From the NCBI GenBank assembly GCA_963920665.1, contig OY987269.1, positions 9,240,501 to 9,304,500 on the forward strand: DNA of 64,000 nucleotides. The letters are read 5' to 3'. The translations under genes and the position numbers were made by a program. Position 1 is the first letter of the stretch. The number at the start of each line of letters is the position of its first letter. The notes beneath the pieces are model-generated. The model was not told the DNA's origin. It searched no databases and saw only the letters and a program-made list of their open reading frames with translations. Origin of the DNA: Straminergon stramineum. Lineage: Eukaryota; Streptophyta; Bryopsida; Hypnales; Calliergonaceae. Positions 50,031 through 61,083 of the stretch are shown piece after piece.

Positions 50031-50059
50031 AACCTCAACCCTCTTATGTACTACTAGCA

Positions 50060-50285
50060 AGAAAACTTTCTTAGAGTTTCTACTTAGAAGGGAAGCTTCT
50101 CAAGAAGCCTCCAACAACTAAACTTATTTCTCAACCAACTTCTACTTGCAATGGAAGCTTCTCAAAAAGTTGTCATCAACTTAACTTGTTTCTCAAGCAA
50201 CTTCTATTAAAGAAGTATCTCAAAAAACTCCCAACTACCTTTAGATTTTTTCCTAAGAAGCTTCTTCAAATTTCTAGAAGGTTCT
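50060..50285. repeat. Tandem repeat of a GAAGCTTCTCAA unit
   Basis: Three to four units of about 70 bp share AACTTCTA..AAGGGAAGCTTCTCAA. The core word is close to that of the array at 43.73-43.97 kb, in reverse orientation. Confidence 0.6.
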
Positions 50286-50689
50286 AAGGTGTATTTTTAT
50301 GACACTTAAAGTTAGTAAATTCTATATTCTCTTAAAACATTCCTTCCATCCTAAAATAATTGTCCACTTTAAATATCATATTTTTTGAGGTTGTTTTGAG
50401 TAGGTCATATGGAGACTTTTTCCTAGCTAATTTTATTTATTTTGCAATGAACTCAAGCAATGTTTCTTCATTTATTCTAGTGATATAAAATTTAGAACCT
50501 TTTCTAATTACATTTTTCACAATATGATCTATGAAATTGATATAAAAAAATCTCAACAAGATTATAAACAAGCATTTCAGTTCAAGAAGAGTATAATTTT
50601 GGGACACAAAATGATAAAAACTTTAAATTATCGAAGAGCTAAAAAAAGAAGTACCCAAATTTACTTTATCTTCTACTAAAAAAAGGGGC

Positions 50690-51279
50690 AATATTTATTA
50701 CAAAAGAATCCATAGTAGTTGGATCAAAAGACAAGTCATAATTACAAGCCATTACCTTAGCCTAATACTATAATACCTTTTCTTGGATTTCCTCAGTCAC
50801 ATGTAATGGTACCCTTAAGTTTCTAAATTTGTTAAAATTTACATTTGTAATGTTGTGTCGACCTAAGTTCATTACGATAAAATACCCAACCCAATTCGTT
50901 TCCTTGTGTAGCTAGTGTAGGGTAGCACAAGAAATGGTAGGATAATTTTGAGCCAAGCCCAACAAAACAGCACATGAAAACACAAGTCACAGCTTGAAGT
51001 TGCAGTCGTTGGCCTACGGATGGCAGTGGCCCTGAAAGGAGTTCGACTCTAAAACTAATATGAAGCACAGATGAAAACGATGAAAAGGAAGCCTCAACAC
51101 GGACGGTTTCATAACTTCCCACAAGGGTAAATGGAGTTACAAAAATCAAGATCAGAAAGGTTTTCTTGAGGGTCAACTCATGCATCTGCAGATTTTGTAA
51201 CAAACTTTGTCACAAACTTTGTAGCAAAATCCTCAGATTCCATTGTAATTCAGTTGGTCGCATGCTTCCATGCGCTACC
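50690..51279 (-). other. 3' untranslated region of the SRA-domain gene (extent inferred)
   Basis: GC-richer sequence continues to about 50.83 kb after the stop codon. A minus-strand AATAAA lies at 50699-50694. No pre-SET or SET coding sequence is found here in any frame. Confidence 0.4.
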
Positions 51280-54200
51280 CTATATACAAATTTGCTTCAT
51301 CTCCACAGGAGGTTCCTGCATAAAAATCGGCTTCACGTCCACAGGAGGGTCCTGCATACAAATTGGCTTCACGTCCACAGGAGGGTCCTGCATACAAATT
51401 GGCTTCATGTCCACAGTAGGATCCATCGCCTGCAAGGGTGCTACATCCGCAGGCGCCTTCCTAAGAGTATTCCAGGCGTGTGCTCTGCACCCTGCTATAC
51501 AAGGTGGAATGGGTGGCTGATCCTCAAGCCTCTCCATGTGGAATTTATACACCTTAAACCCGTTGATGCCATCACCGAGCTCATATTTTAAAATACTATA
51601 CAAGCCATCGTATGAGTAGCCCAGGACACCGGGGCCATTGCTGCCAATGCCGAAATGCCCTCGAATCACCCGAACCGGCAGCTTCCGTTCAAAGTTTTTA
51701 GCTAATGCAAGGTTGCCTTTTGTCAATATTTGATCGCACACAAAAGGTGCTTGTTGATTGCGTTTCTTGCGACCTCCTTGCCCTACAACATATTAAAACA
51801 ACTTGTTAAATCCTAGAGGATTTCAAAACCGTCAGACAGTCTGATATAGAAAGTGCAAAAGAACTAGAAGTGCGATCTAAATAACATTCTAAAGCAGCAT
51901 AACAGAAGTAGCATACCTGTATAAAGAATTTTATCACCCCAGTCCTTATCATCCACATAGCCTGCCTTAGGCATCATGACTATAGCTGTAGCGGTGGGGA
52001 TCATATCAGGAGGAGGACGACCGTAGTCAATTCCCACATTAGGAAGCCGGTGCAATCCAACTATTGCCATCTGATGCCGATAAGTAAACGTATCACCAAC
52101 TTGAACACCAGGAAGGTCACCCACGTGCACACCCAGATTCACACCCGCATTTGCCCTCTTTATATCGTTATATGCCACAATGTCTGGGCGGCATTCCAAC
52201 CCTCTTCGGTTTCCCTCCTTCACAGGTTCGTCTGAGGTGGACTCCCTCTCAGCTAATGCCCTAGCTGAGATCGCATCTTTAGCTTTGTTGATACAAATAA
52301 GGTATTGCTGCAGGACACGCGTAACATCAACTCGGGAGGTGCTGACAGTAGAATCTGCATGACAGACGAGTAAGATGAGACAGAAGTAAACGGATAAGCG
52401 ACGAAAGCAACAGAATGTTGTCTACCAACTCGAACTGGAAAATAATGAAGACCCTAAAAAATTGAGTAAGACAAGAAAACGCTTACCATAGCGATAAGGC
52501 ACAACTGCTGAACTGTCGGGAGGGGTCCAGTCGTGGCTTGGCCCAGCTTGGTCTCTTGAAGCAGCGGCGTCTTCAACATCGCCTAACAACATGAAAGGGC
52601 AGTTCTCAAAACAAAGGATGTTCTCAATTGGCCACTAAATTGCTTCAGAGAAGACGAGATGATATGCAAGATGCATTCGATTGTCAAACTCTACCCCTTC
52701 AACCACAGAATGCAAAACGAAGGATGCTTAGTGGCTCACCAGCAGGTAGAGAAGGTCTTGGAACACTTACAACAGCTTGACCAGCAATAGCATGGTTGCC
52801 ACTCCCCATGCCTGATGGTTGTGCACGCCCTGCACCAGACAACAGCAACCTAGTGCATCAAAGGACGGAAAATGAAACCATAAAACAAAAGTGAAGTGAA
52901 TCTCTCACCACAGCAAGCTGACTAAACTTGGAACTGCAAATCAGCAAAGAATTTAGAAATCTAACTTACAACATTTACCTCTGTAAGAAGGCACAGCTGC
53001 TGAAGTGGTGGGAGGGATCCAGCCGTGGCTTGGCCCAGCTCGCTCTCTTGAAGAAGACAAAGATTCTCGTACGCTCCTGGGGGTAAAGCCTGAAGAACAT
53101 CCCAGTCCATACGGCAGACCATATGGCAGACCATTAGGTAGGCTATTTGGTCGACCATTAACTTGAGGAGGCGTTGGATCCATATGGTTAACAGAATAAG
53201 GGGAGCCCAGCGTTGTGTCAGGATTCTGTGGAACTAAAGCCCACAATAACTTCCCGTCTTGCACTATGGTTTGAAGCACGAACCCCCGGAGCTCTTGTCC
53301 TGGACGATGCATTCCCTGCATTGTGGGAGCTTCGAAACCATGGCTTCCCCTGCTATCCGCTGCCTGTCTCATATTGTCAAGCTCCGAATTCACAACGCTC
53401 CCCACGTGAGAGCTCTCCCTCGGCACCAACTCAGAACTCTCATTTGGCACGAACTCAGAAATCTCATTCGGCACAAACTCAGAACTCTCATTTGGCACAA
53501 ACTCAGAAGCCTCCTTTGGCACAAACTCAGAGCTCTTTTCCGGTTGTCTTAAGTTCTCAGTCTCTGCCTTCACGGCGTTTCTCAACTGAGAACTCTTTTC
53601 CGGTTGACATGGGATCTCAGGCTCTTCCTTCACGGTATTTCCCGACTGATGACTCCTTTCCGGTTGTCTCAGGATCTCAGGCTCTACCATCACGGTAGTT
53701 CCCAACTGATGACTCCTTTCCGGTTGTCTTGCAATCTCAGGCTCTATCTTCACAGCATTTCCCATCAGATGACTCCTTTCCGATTGACTTACAATCTCAG
53801 GCTCTACCTTCACAGCATTTCCCATCAGATGTGTTCTTTCCGGTTGTCTTACACTCTCAGGCTCTATCTTCACAGCGTCATTCAACTGAGAGATGCTTTT
53901 TTCCATTTTTCCTGCACCTGGCTCTACCTTCACAGTATTCTTCACCTGAGAGGTCTCCACTGGGTGGTCGAACATGATGAAGCCATCGTCATCATCATCA
54001 TCACTGTCAGAATCCAGTATTACAATCAATGGCCTAGGTCTTTCTTCGTGAGCTTGCACCATGATTTCGGTTTCACCATCCCTTTGAGCCTGCTCGGACG
54101 AAAAACCCAGTGCTTCGGTCACAGTCTCAGGATGCACAGAGTGAGCGTGCACCGTCGTTCCACTTTCACCGTTCTTTTGAACCTGTTCTGTCAAAAATCC

Positions 54201-55573
54201 CGGTGTTTTGGTAATCGTCTCAGGTTGCGAAGACTGAGCTTGCACCGTAGATCCGATTTCACCATCCTCTTGAGTCACTTCTGTCAAAAATTCAGGTGCT
54301 TTGGTAATCGTGCCAGGCTGCAAAGAGTGAGTTTGCAGCATGGATTTGACATCACCGTTTCTTTGAGCCTGTCCAGACGAAGAACCCAGTGCATTAGAAA
54401 TCGTCTCAGGCTCTGAAGAGTGAGACTGCACCATGGATCCGATATCACCATTACTTTGAGCATGTTCTGGCAAAATTCCCGGTGCTTTGGTAATCGTCTC
54501 AGGCTGCGAAGACTGAGCTGGCACCAAGGATCTGACATCACCATTACTTTGAGCCTGTTCTGGCAAAATTCCTGGTGCTTTGGTAATTGTCTCAGGCTGC
54601 GAAGACTGAGCTGGCACCAAGGATCTGACATCACCATTACTTCGAGCCTGTTCCGATGAAGAAGACAGTGCTTCGATGCTGGGTTTGACCTCCGGAGAGT
54701 GAGCTTGCAGCATGGTTCCCTTAACACCATCTCTGAGCCTCTGTTCAGCCGAAACATTCAATGCTTTGGCGATAATTTCAGCCTCTGGCATGTGAGCCAG
54801 AACTTCATTTCCACTGATGGTACCAATTCCAAGCCATTCATCACAGAGAGCCTCGGGCCACAAATGCGAGTCATCTCCAAACTCGTCGTCCTCAAGATCC
54901 GAGTCCCCCGCATCGTCCAAATCGTTCAATAGATCGGTGAGATCGGTATCCTTCGGTGCAGCCACAGAGATTCCTGTACCTTGAACCAATGGTCTCAAAT
55001 CGTCTCTCTCTTTCACACCCGGATTTGCACCCTGACAGTCTTCAACGCCTCTATGAGGAACAGTAGGAATCAAGCCATTCCCATTGACAAAACTACACGG
55101 CAAACCACCGTTCCCTTCAACTTTGATGCGCTTCTCAGCCCGAGCCTCCTCCAACTCTTGGTGGCTTCTCTCCCTCTTCACAGAAAAACATCCATGGACA
55201 CCCAAGGCACTTTCCTGAAGAGACTCCGTCAAAGAATTCCACCGAGCATCTGCAACCGGAGGGCCGACTTGATTGTCCAACGAAGAGGTGCCCACGATCG
55301 GCATGTCGTGAACAACTATGGGAGCATCCTTGAGTATACCTCGTGGATTTCACCACAAAAAATCTCGGATTGCAGCAGAACGCTTTCTTCTGAAGAACCC
55401 GGCCTCTCGATGTTCTCTGTGTCTGAGAAAGCATCTACAGAGCTATTCTCTGCTTTTAATTCCCCACTGGGACCAACATCCTTGATAGACTCCACAGGCA
55501 CGTCATAACGATAGCCGTATGAATTCCGGTCCAGTAGGCTTGCTAGTTTCGGAAGCGCACAGCTCTCATGCAT
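51280..55573 (-). CDS. SRA (YDG)-domain protein with SUMO-acceptor repeats and SIM, no SET domain; 1205 aa model
   Basis: Likely a nuclear reader of methylated cytosine. Exons: 55573-55354, 55249-52979, 52829-52740, 52582-52487, 52354-51917, 51782-51280; all GT-AG, all introns phase 1, total 3618 nt. Residues 98-117 hold a basic, NLS-like stretch and IKVE; 174-200 are acidic. Eight 31-residue repeats (242-474) precede a SUMO-interacting motif (481-495), seven 20-residue repeats with SUMO-acceptor-like sites, and five 8-residue SEFVPNES repeats. The SRA domain spans about 968-1130 (VGDLPGVQVGD, YTGQGG at 1037-1042, YDG at 1096-1098), with a SUVH-like helix before it. Four 12-residue repeats end the protein. 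SUVH methyltransferases continue into pre-SET and SET; this one stops. Exon 1 is the least certain: the large ORF could instead start at ATG 55304. Confidence 0.88.
51286..51429 (-). repeat. 36-bp minisatellite encoding four 12-residue C-terminal repeats
   Basis: Four units of exactly 36 bp encode variants of MQDPPVDVKPIC. The two middle units differ at a single residue. The array forms the last 49 residues of the SRA-domain protein, up to the stop at 51282-51280. Confidence 0.9.
52487..53060 (-). repeat. Duplicated coding segment within the SRA gene
   Basis: The 3' end of exon 2 (about 52979-53057) and exon 4 (52582-52487) are similar over about 70 bp at DNA level (landmark CGTGGCTTGGCCCAGCT in both). 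They encode SRERAGPSHGWIPPTTSA and SRDQAGPSHDWTPPDSSA. Both end at phase-1 donors. A separate exon (52829-52740) lies between them. Confidence 0.85.
53412..53531 (-). repeat. 24-bp tandem repeat encoding five SEFVPNES units
   Basis: Five consecutive 8-residue units (SEFVPKEA, SEFVPNES, SEFVPNEI, SEFVPNES, SELVPRES) follow the SUMO-acceptor array without a gap. Function unknown. Confidence 0.9.
53529..53942 (-). repeat. 60-bp tandem repeat encoding seven units centred on psi-K-x-E motifs
   Basis: At exactly 20-residue spacing the protein carries VKVE, VKIE, VKVE, VKIE, VMVE, VKEE and VKAE (model residues 514, 534, 554, 574, 594, 614, 634 at the Lys position). Six fit the SUMO-conjugation consensus (hydrophobic-Lys-x-Glu). 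The fifth unit has Met through a single-base AAG to ATG difference at 53690-53688. Linkers are variants of PEIxRQPERSHLMGNA. Confidence 0.93.
53977..54035 (-). other. SUMO-interacting motif coding segment
   Basis: The sequence encodes LIVILDSDSDDDDDD (model residues 481-495): a hydrophobic V/I/L core directly followed by an Asp/Ser run. This is the form of a phospho-regulated SUMO-interacting motif. It sits between the 31-residue and the 20-residue arrays. Confidence 0.8.
54048..54746 (-). repeat. 93-bp tandem repeat encoding eight 31-residue units
   Basis: Units start at exactly 31-residue intervals (model residues 242, 273, 304, 335, 366, 397, 428, 459) with an EQAQxNGD-like start and an AHSxxPETITKAxGxxxE end. 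Units 2 and 3 are almost identical in protein and DNA, indicating recent unequal exchange; the last is shortened by the SIM segment. I know of no named domain of this form. Confidence 0.92.
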
Positions 55574-57285
55574 AGAATCATCTGATGCTTTGTTAAGAAG
55601 AAGAAAGAAGACGAAAAAACAGGTCTTCTAAACCTGCACAGAAAACAAGAACGTCGTCAATCTCTGTACACAAAGCTACCTCAGCTAAATTCTCTGCTCG
55701 ATGAAATCACTTCTTAAATCAAGAATGCTGAACAAATCGCTTTGCTATACAGGTTTACAAACCAAGCAAGGAGAACCCCCAAGGATAGCTATACAACAAG
55801 AAGAGCCCAAATCGTACACTGAGCTGAATCGGACCCTTAAACCAATATCGGACCCTTAAACCAATATCCGCACGTTAAAGCGTCGAACATTTCTGTCATA
55901 CCAAATTACAACACTAAAGCAAACAATGTGCACTCCCGAATTGACCTCGCAGTACTCCAACACTACAAATCTGGAACCAAAGAAACTGCATCGCGTACAG
56001 AACCAGCAATGCTGTACAGAAGTAAACAGAGGATCCAATCAGGAAGTAATATCCCCTGTCCTAGCACCAATCAAGAGACTAATACAGGGGGAGCAAGGTA
56101 CAGTACAATTTCCCACTATGAACTATTGCAATAACCAGCTGATCTCAAAGCTTTTATGGAGCAAAAAGCAAAACACCAACGACCGAGGCTCTGATCCTAC
56201 AATCTCTCAACCAAACAACGAGCTCTCCCGTTCATGAAATAGGACAGAACCCAAAACTCATCATCTTCAGCACCATCCAAAGCTCCTAAGCAGCACCAAT
56301 CGCGGTACCAATCGTCAACCAAACGCAGAAGTCACAAGTCACAGCTAACTCAAAATCAAGAACCTCATCTCCACAGGGGTAAGAAATTAGCTGATCTCAA
56401 AAACACTGCACCGAAAAAGCAAAATGCTCAATCTGATCCTAGAAATCTCTCAACAAAGCAACACAGCTCTCGCCTATGAAATACTAACCAAGCAACGACC
56501 AGACCTTCTGCTTCCACACCCACGCACAAACCACTCAAACACACCCGAAACCAAAAATGGCGAACCTCCAAACCTCCATAATCTCTCCTCCCCACGCACC
56601 GTCAGCAACGAAACTAATAAACCTTCTCGCAGAAGTCCTATATTCCAAATCTCCTAAAACCAAGCACACTTCCTAACCTCTCGCAATTCTCTCAAAATCC
56701 ACCACGACGCAACCACGAAACTCAGGGGCGCTATTCGACATCGTGACCATTGATTATCTTTGCAATTCTCAAAAAAGCGGACGAAAGCATCATCGTTCGC
56801 CGCCAAAAGGGCCTCAAAACGAATGCGCTTAAATTAACTGCTCCTCGAACCTCACAAACTGATGACAACAAAAACGAAAGCCCGCAATAATGGAAGGAGC
56901 ATCCCTTTGTTGTGCAAGTGCAAATCTGTTTCTACCTGTGCAAATCGGCGATTGGGTCCTTGAAATTGCAACCCTAATTCGGTGAGGTGGGTGACTTGAA
57001 ATCTGGAAAAGGAGAAATGAGGACTTGGGCGAGTGCTGATGGAAGCGAAAAATGTGCGAGGAAGCAAACAAGGCGGGGGAAGAAGAACAAAAAATAAAGA
57101 AGGGAAAGGCTCGCTATTCAGGCGGACGAGACGGCAGTTCAGGCGCGTCTCCTCATCACGACGGAAGCGTAGTGACGGTGGGGTCGCCTTTCCCTCCGCC
57201 CTATGGGTCGTTTTCGTCTCCACGTTAGCTCTTTTGTTATTATTAGTTTCTGGATCACTACCCCAAAAAATTCACCTTGTGAGGT
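55574..57285 (-). promoter_or_regulatory. Putative 5' leader (with intron) and promoter of the SRA gene
   Basis: Sequence of gene-like composition continues to about 57.285 kb, where it changes abruptly to AT-rich DNA. A pyrimidine tract on the minus strand (about 55620-55597) followed by AG at 55589-55588 or 55583-55582, just before ATG 55573, suggests the 3' end of a 5'UTR intron. The first non-coding exon may lie near 56.85-57.2 kb, where GC is highest. No coding ORF here is convincing on either strand. Confidence 0.4.
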
Positions 57286-60200
57286 AATTATCACTAATAA
57301 TTACAAATAAGAATGCTTATTATTGATAATTTATAATTATTATTATGGGTTTTTATTGTTGGAAAGTGGAAGTGGATTTCAATGCATTAAAGTGTGTATT
57401 ATTTGGACATCTTGTGAATAACCTGTGAATTTACAAAGTTTTGTATCTTTTTATATTTTTTTAGTTGTTTAGGAGCTCCCTCTTGTTCTTACTTTGTGTG
57501 CCCTTCGTGGGTTTGTCCCCCACCTCCAAGCCCTTTTTTTTGCTTGATAGGTTGTTTTTGTCCATGTCATTAGTTTAGTTGTTATTAGTTCATTTTTATC
57601 ATTAATTTTGAGATTAAAACAAAAATCACCTTATATGTAAGATATGCACACTAATAATGGTCACTAATTACAATTGAGGGTAGTTATTGTTATAAAATAT
57701 AAACTATATTTAATTGATTTTATTGGTGGAACTAAAAGAGGATTCTCAAGTGACTTAGTAAGTAGTATTTGGATATTACATGAATAACTTATAAAATTTA
57801 AAAAGTCTTGTCTATGATTATAGTACCTTCTATATTTTATAATTCATATGTGTTTGCTTAGTCACATTCTTATTTTGAATTTTGTCACTAGAATAACCCC
57901 TACTACACAATGGTTATTTTTATATTCATGGAAGTATAGTTGCTATTAGCAGTAGTCTACTAAAATTAAAAATGATGAATTTTTTTTTAAAATTTGTAAG
58001 TTTATGAATTTGTATAAATATATTACAAAATTTTTTATCATCAACTTTGCAATGCATTGTAAACCATTTTCACCCAATTTATGTATGCATTTAGAAAACT
58101 CACTTTGCAACAATCACTCAACCCAATGATACTATACCTTTGAGTTTGAGGTATATTTTTTATGATCCCAATAGATCCATTGAGTTTGGGCTTTGGATAA
58201 GTTCTCACTTCCCCAAGATGTGTTGCGTACAAAGCAAGCGATCGTGCACTCAAAAATTTGTTGACACTCATTCATCATAAAGTACGTACAAGCAATTCCA
58301 TCTTGAAGTCTCTTCAATGCTTTAAATAATGAAAATACGGACCCTATAAGCACTTGCTTTGGATTGATGGATTACATTAGGGGACAACTGTACAAGGACT
58401 GGGCACCAACAGCCACCTGCCATATGGTTCTTGGAATTATTGTTGGCAATCCTCATTACCAACTTTAATTGTAAATACCCTTAGAACACTTGGACTACTT
58501 GTATCTAGTACATGTTTAGAAGATTGATTTGTGGTTCAAGTTGGTTTTAGGTACTTCTATCTTATATAATCAATGGATTTATCCACTTTCATTGATGAGT
58601 TTCAAGAATTGAGTGTGGTTGGAGTTTCTTGGTCCGTGGACATTCACTATTGTAGGAGACGGAATTTTGAGCTCTTAAATCTTTATATTCCTAAGAGCAT
58701 TTGTAGTGGTTTATCAATCTATGCAAAACATTGTGTCCAAGATTTGCCAAATGGTTCACTTGCATGCCCCACTCTCATAAGTCGTTATTTTAGCTCGTAA
58801 TCAATGCCAAGAATCAATGGCAAGTCTCACAAGGTGTAAGAAAAAGATTTCATCATTAATGCTGTCATTGCATTATTTTCAAATCAAATAGTACTAATTG
58901 GCAAAGTTGTAAAAAAAATGGCAATAATATAGCTTTACCATATTGAAGGGAATATTTGGCTTGACCACACATTTATTACTCACATTTTATCCAAACTACA
59001 TACAAAGTGGGCTTCATAACCAAACCATTGGAAATTCTCCAAGTGCTCAAATGAAAGTATCAAGATTGTTTTTAAATAATTGTATAATATGCTTATCATT
59101 GCTTCAAAATATCTTTATATTTTATTTGTATTGAGCATTTTTTAATTTTTTCATAGATGTACTATGTATTTTTTTAGGAGTTTTCGGAATGAATAATGAT
59201 TCAATGAAGTCTATCTTTCAAATATTAGTCATGTATAATTTTGAAGATTTCTATAATAACTATAAAATAGATGAAGTATAGTTTTCAAAACCTTTGTTCA
59301 TGTATTCTGAAGCTTCTACAATAAATGTTAATTAAATCTAAAGTGCACATTTCAAAACATTTGTCGTGCACTTTGAAGCTTCCTCAATGACTATTTATTG
59401 GGTAAATCTCACTTTTCACTTGTCATTCATTTAGAAGGTAGTTGAGCATCTAGCTAAACTGGTGCAATGAGTATTGCTTGAAGGGGGGATTTTTTTATTT
59501 TGTCCATCTACTTGGAAAAAAATGTATGTAAAAATCCACCTTCTACTTTATGATGATTAATTTCATTGCATTTTTGTACCTCTCCTAGGTAATTGGGGAC
59601 TTTGGATACAAATATTAATGCATTAAAAAGATTTGATCATTAATGGTAAATAATCACTTCTAGTATTTTTCACCCCAAATTTTCCACCTCTACATTGCAC
59701 TCATAGGACTACTTTAGCTAGAAGAATCTATGGTCCATAATGCCCTTGAACAAAAGATCATAAGATCTATTTTCAAAACCTTCAAAGATGATAATTGAAT
59801 ATCCATTGATTCATGTCGAGCATTCTTTTCTTCTTTCCATTGATATGGTACATGGTTTTTTTCATTGAATATTGATTGGCAAGTGAAATTTTGAAGTATG
59901 GAATGTGGGATGACATATCAATTTTTTTCATTTGGTTGTTTCTTAGAGTCAATTAGATAGCTAGAATGTACTTTGTCACTTGTAAATTGAATTATACGCC
60001 TTTTTCTAAATATGAATTACATTCAATTAACATCCATAATGATATTTTTTATTATTTTTATTAAATGTTTTGAATATGTCATTTTTTTTTCCTTTCTAAA
60101 AAAATTAGGCAAATATATGTTGCCGTCACTTAAATTTGTATAGTGTAGCAACAACAAATAAATCCAATTTATGTAAGTTTTAGGGTTCTTTGTGCATCCT

Positions 60201-61069
60201 TTTGCTGTAGAGAATGATTTCCACTATCATTTGTTGGATTTGTGCTACGAAATGGAAGGAGATTTGAAGAAGGATGTGCCAACTATTATTTGAATTAAAT
60301 ATTTCACATGGAGTGTAAAGAACTCTATTTGAAAAAAAAATTATTTGAAAAAGGATGATGATACACCCAAATCATACCAATTCATGTGATGACAAGTTCA
60401 ATCATTCATCATAATTTTTAAATCTTAGAATATGGTCCAAATAGTACATTGGGATAAGAAATGTATAGGATAATAATATACATTCATTTGCAAGTTAAAG
60501 GACCATTGTTCCCTCGAGGGACTAATTGTAGTTCAAGTAGAGTCATATGATACAAAATTTTGACAAAATTTTCCGAAACTTTTATAGTAGGTGTAGTTTT
60601 CTATTAGCTTCCAGTTGACATAATTTTTGTTGAAATTAGACCCATGGTTCCAAAGTTACAAGCAATTCTTAGTGAAATGGTGGAAATAGGACAAGATGAA
60701 CAAATTGACTTTGAAAAGAGGCAATGTATAGGCAGAATGTACCATAAGTGGTAGGATAATAGGTAGAGAATAGAAAGCATGGGCTTAAGCCCATATCTAA
60801 TTGAAGGCTATATGCAATCTGTTTGAACTACCCTTGACATCAAGTTGATTATTTTGTTGTCACAAGTAAATAAAGAAGTAAGGGCCCATAATTGGAAGAG
60901 AATTAACCAATTAATCAACAGTAAGGAATCATTCAGGGAACAAAATGGAACAAGCTAGGAACGGTTAGTACCCATTGTTTGAATTGAAGGGTGTCTAAGG
61001 ACACAAACACAATGATTAACTCTGAAGTCAATAGAATTTTTAAGTTTTAAGTCAAATAGCTAAAAATTT
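57286..61069. other. AT-rich intergenic sequence with possible coding remnants
   Basis: Overlapping minus-strand frames at 58041-58353 contain a protein-like stretch (ACTYFMMNECQQIFECTIA) with frameshifts, and a plus-strand ORF of 75 codons lies at 58573-58800. Neither has a recognisable domain. The rest shows nothing I can name. Confidence 0.35.
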
Positions 61070-61083
61070 CACTACAAGAAATC
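61070..61083 (+). mobile_element. CACTA (En/Spm-type) transposon terminus, partner not found
   Basis: CACTACAAGAAATC is the classical terminal sequence of plant CACTA elements. No inverted TTCTTGTAGTG copy is seen in the window, so this is an orphan end, an element running beyond the window, or chance. Confidence 0.4.

Noticed and set aside
50690..51279. A hidden SET domain downstream of the SRA exon
   Set aside because: No pre-SET cysteine pattern or SET motif was found in any frame between the stop codon and the AT-rich boundary.
51286..51429. 36-bp repeats as a possible CRISPR array
   Set aside because: The units are contiguous without spacers, lie in a coding exon of a spliced gene, and the window is eukaryotic.
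51166..55508. Several plus-strand ORFs of 80-270 codons opposite the SRA gene
   Set aside because: They are antisense shadows: their repeats mirror the minus-strand protein repeats, and the minus strand has consistent splice sites and a known domain.
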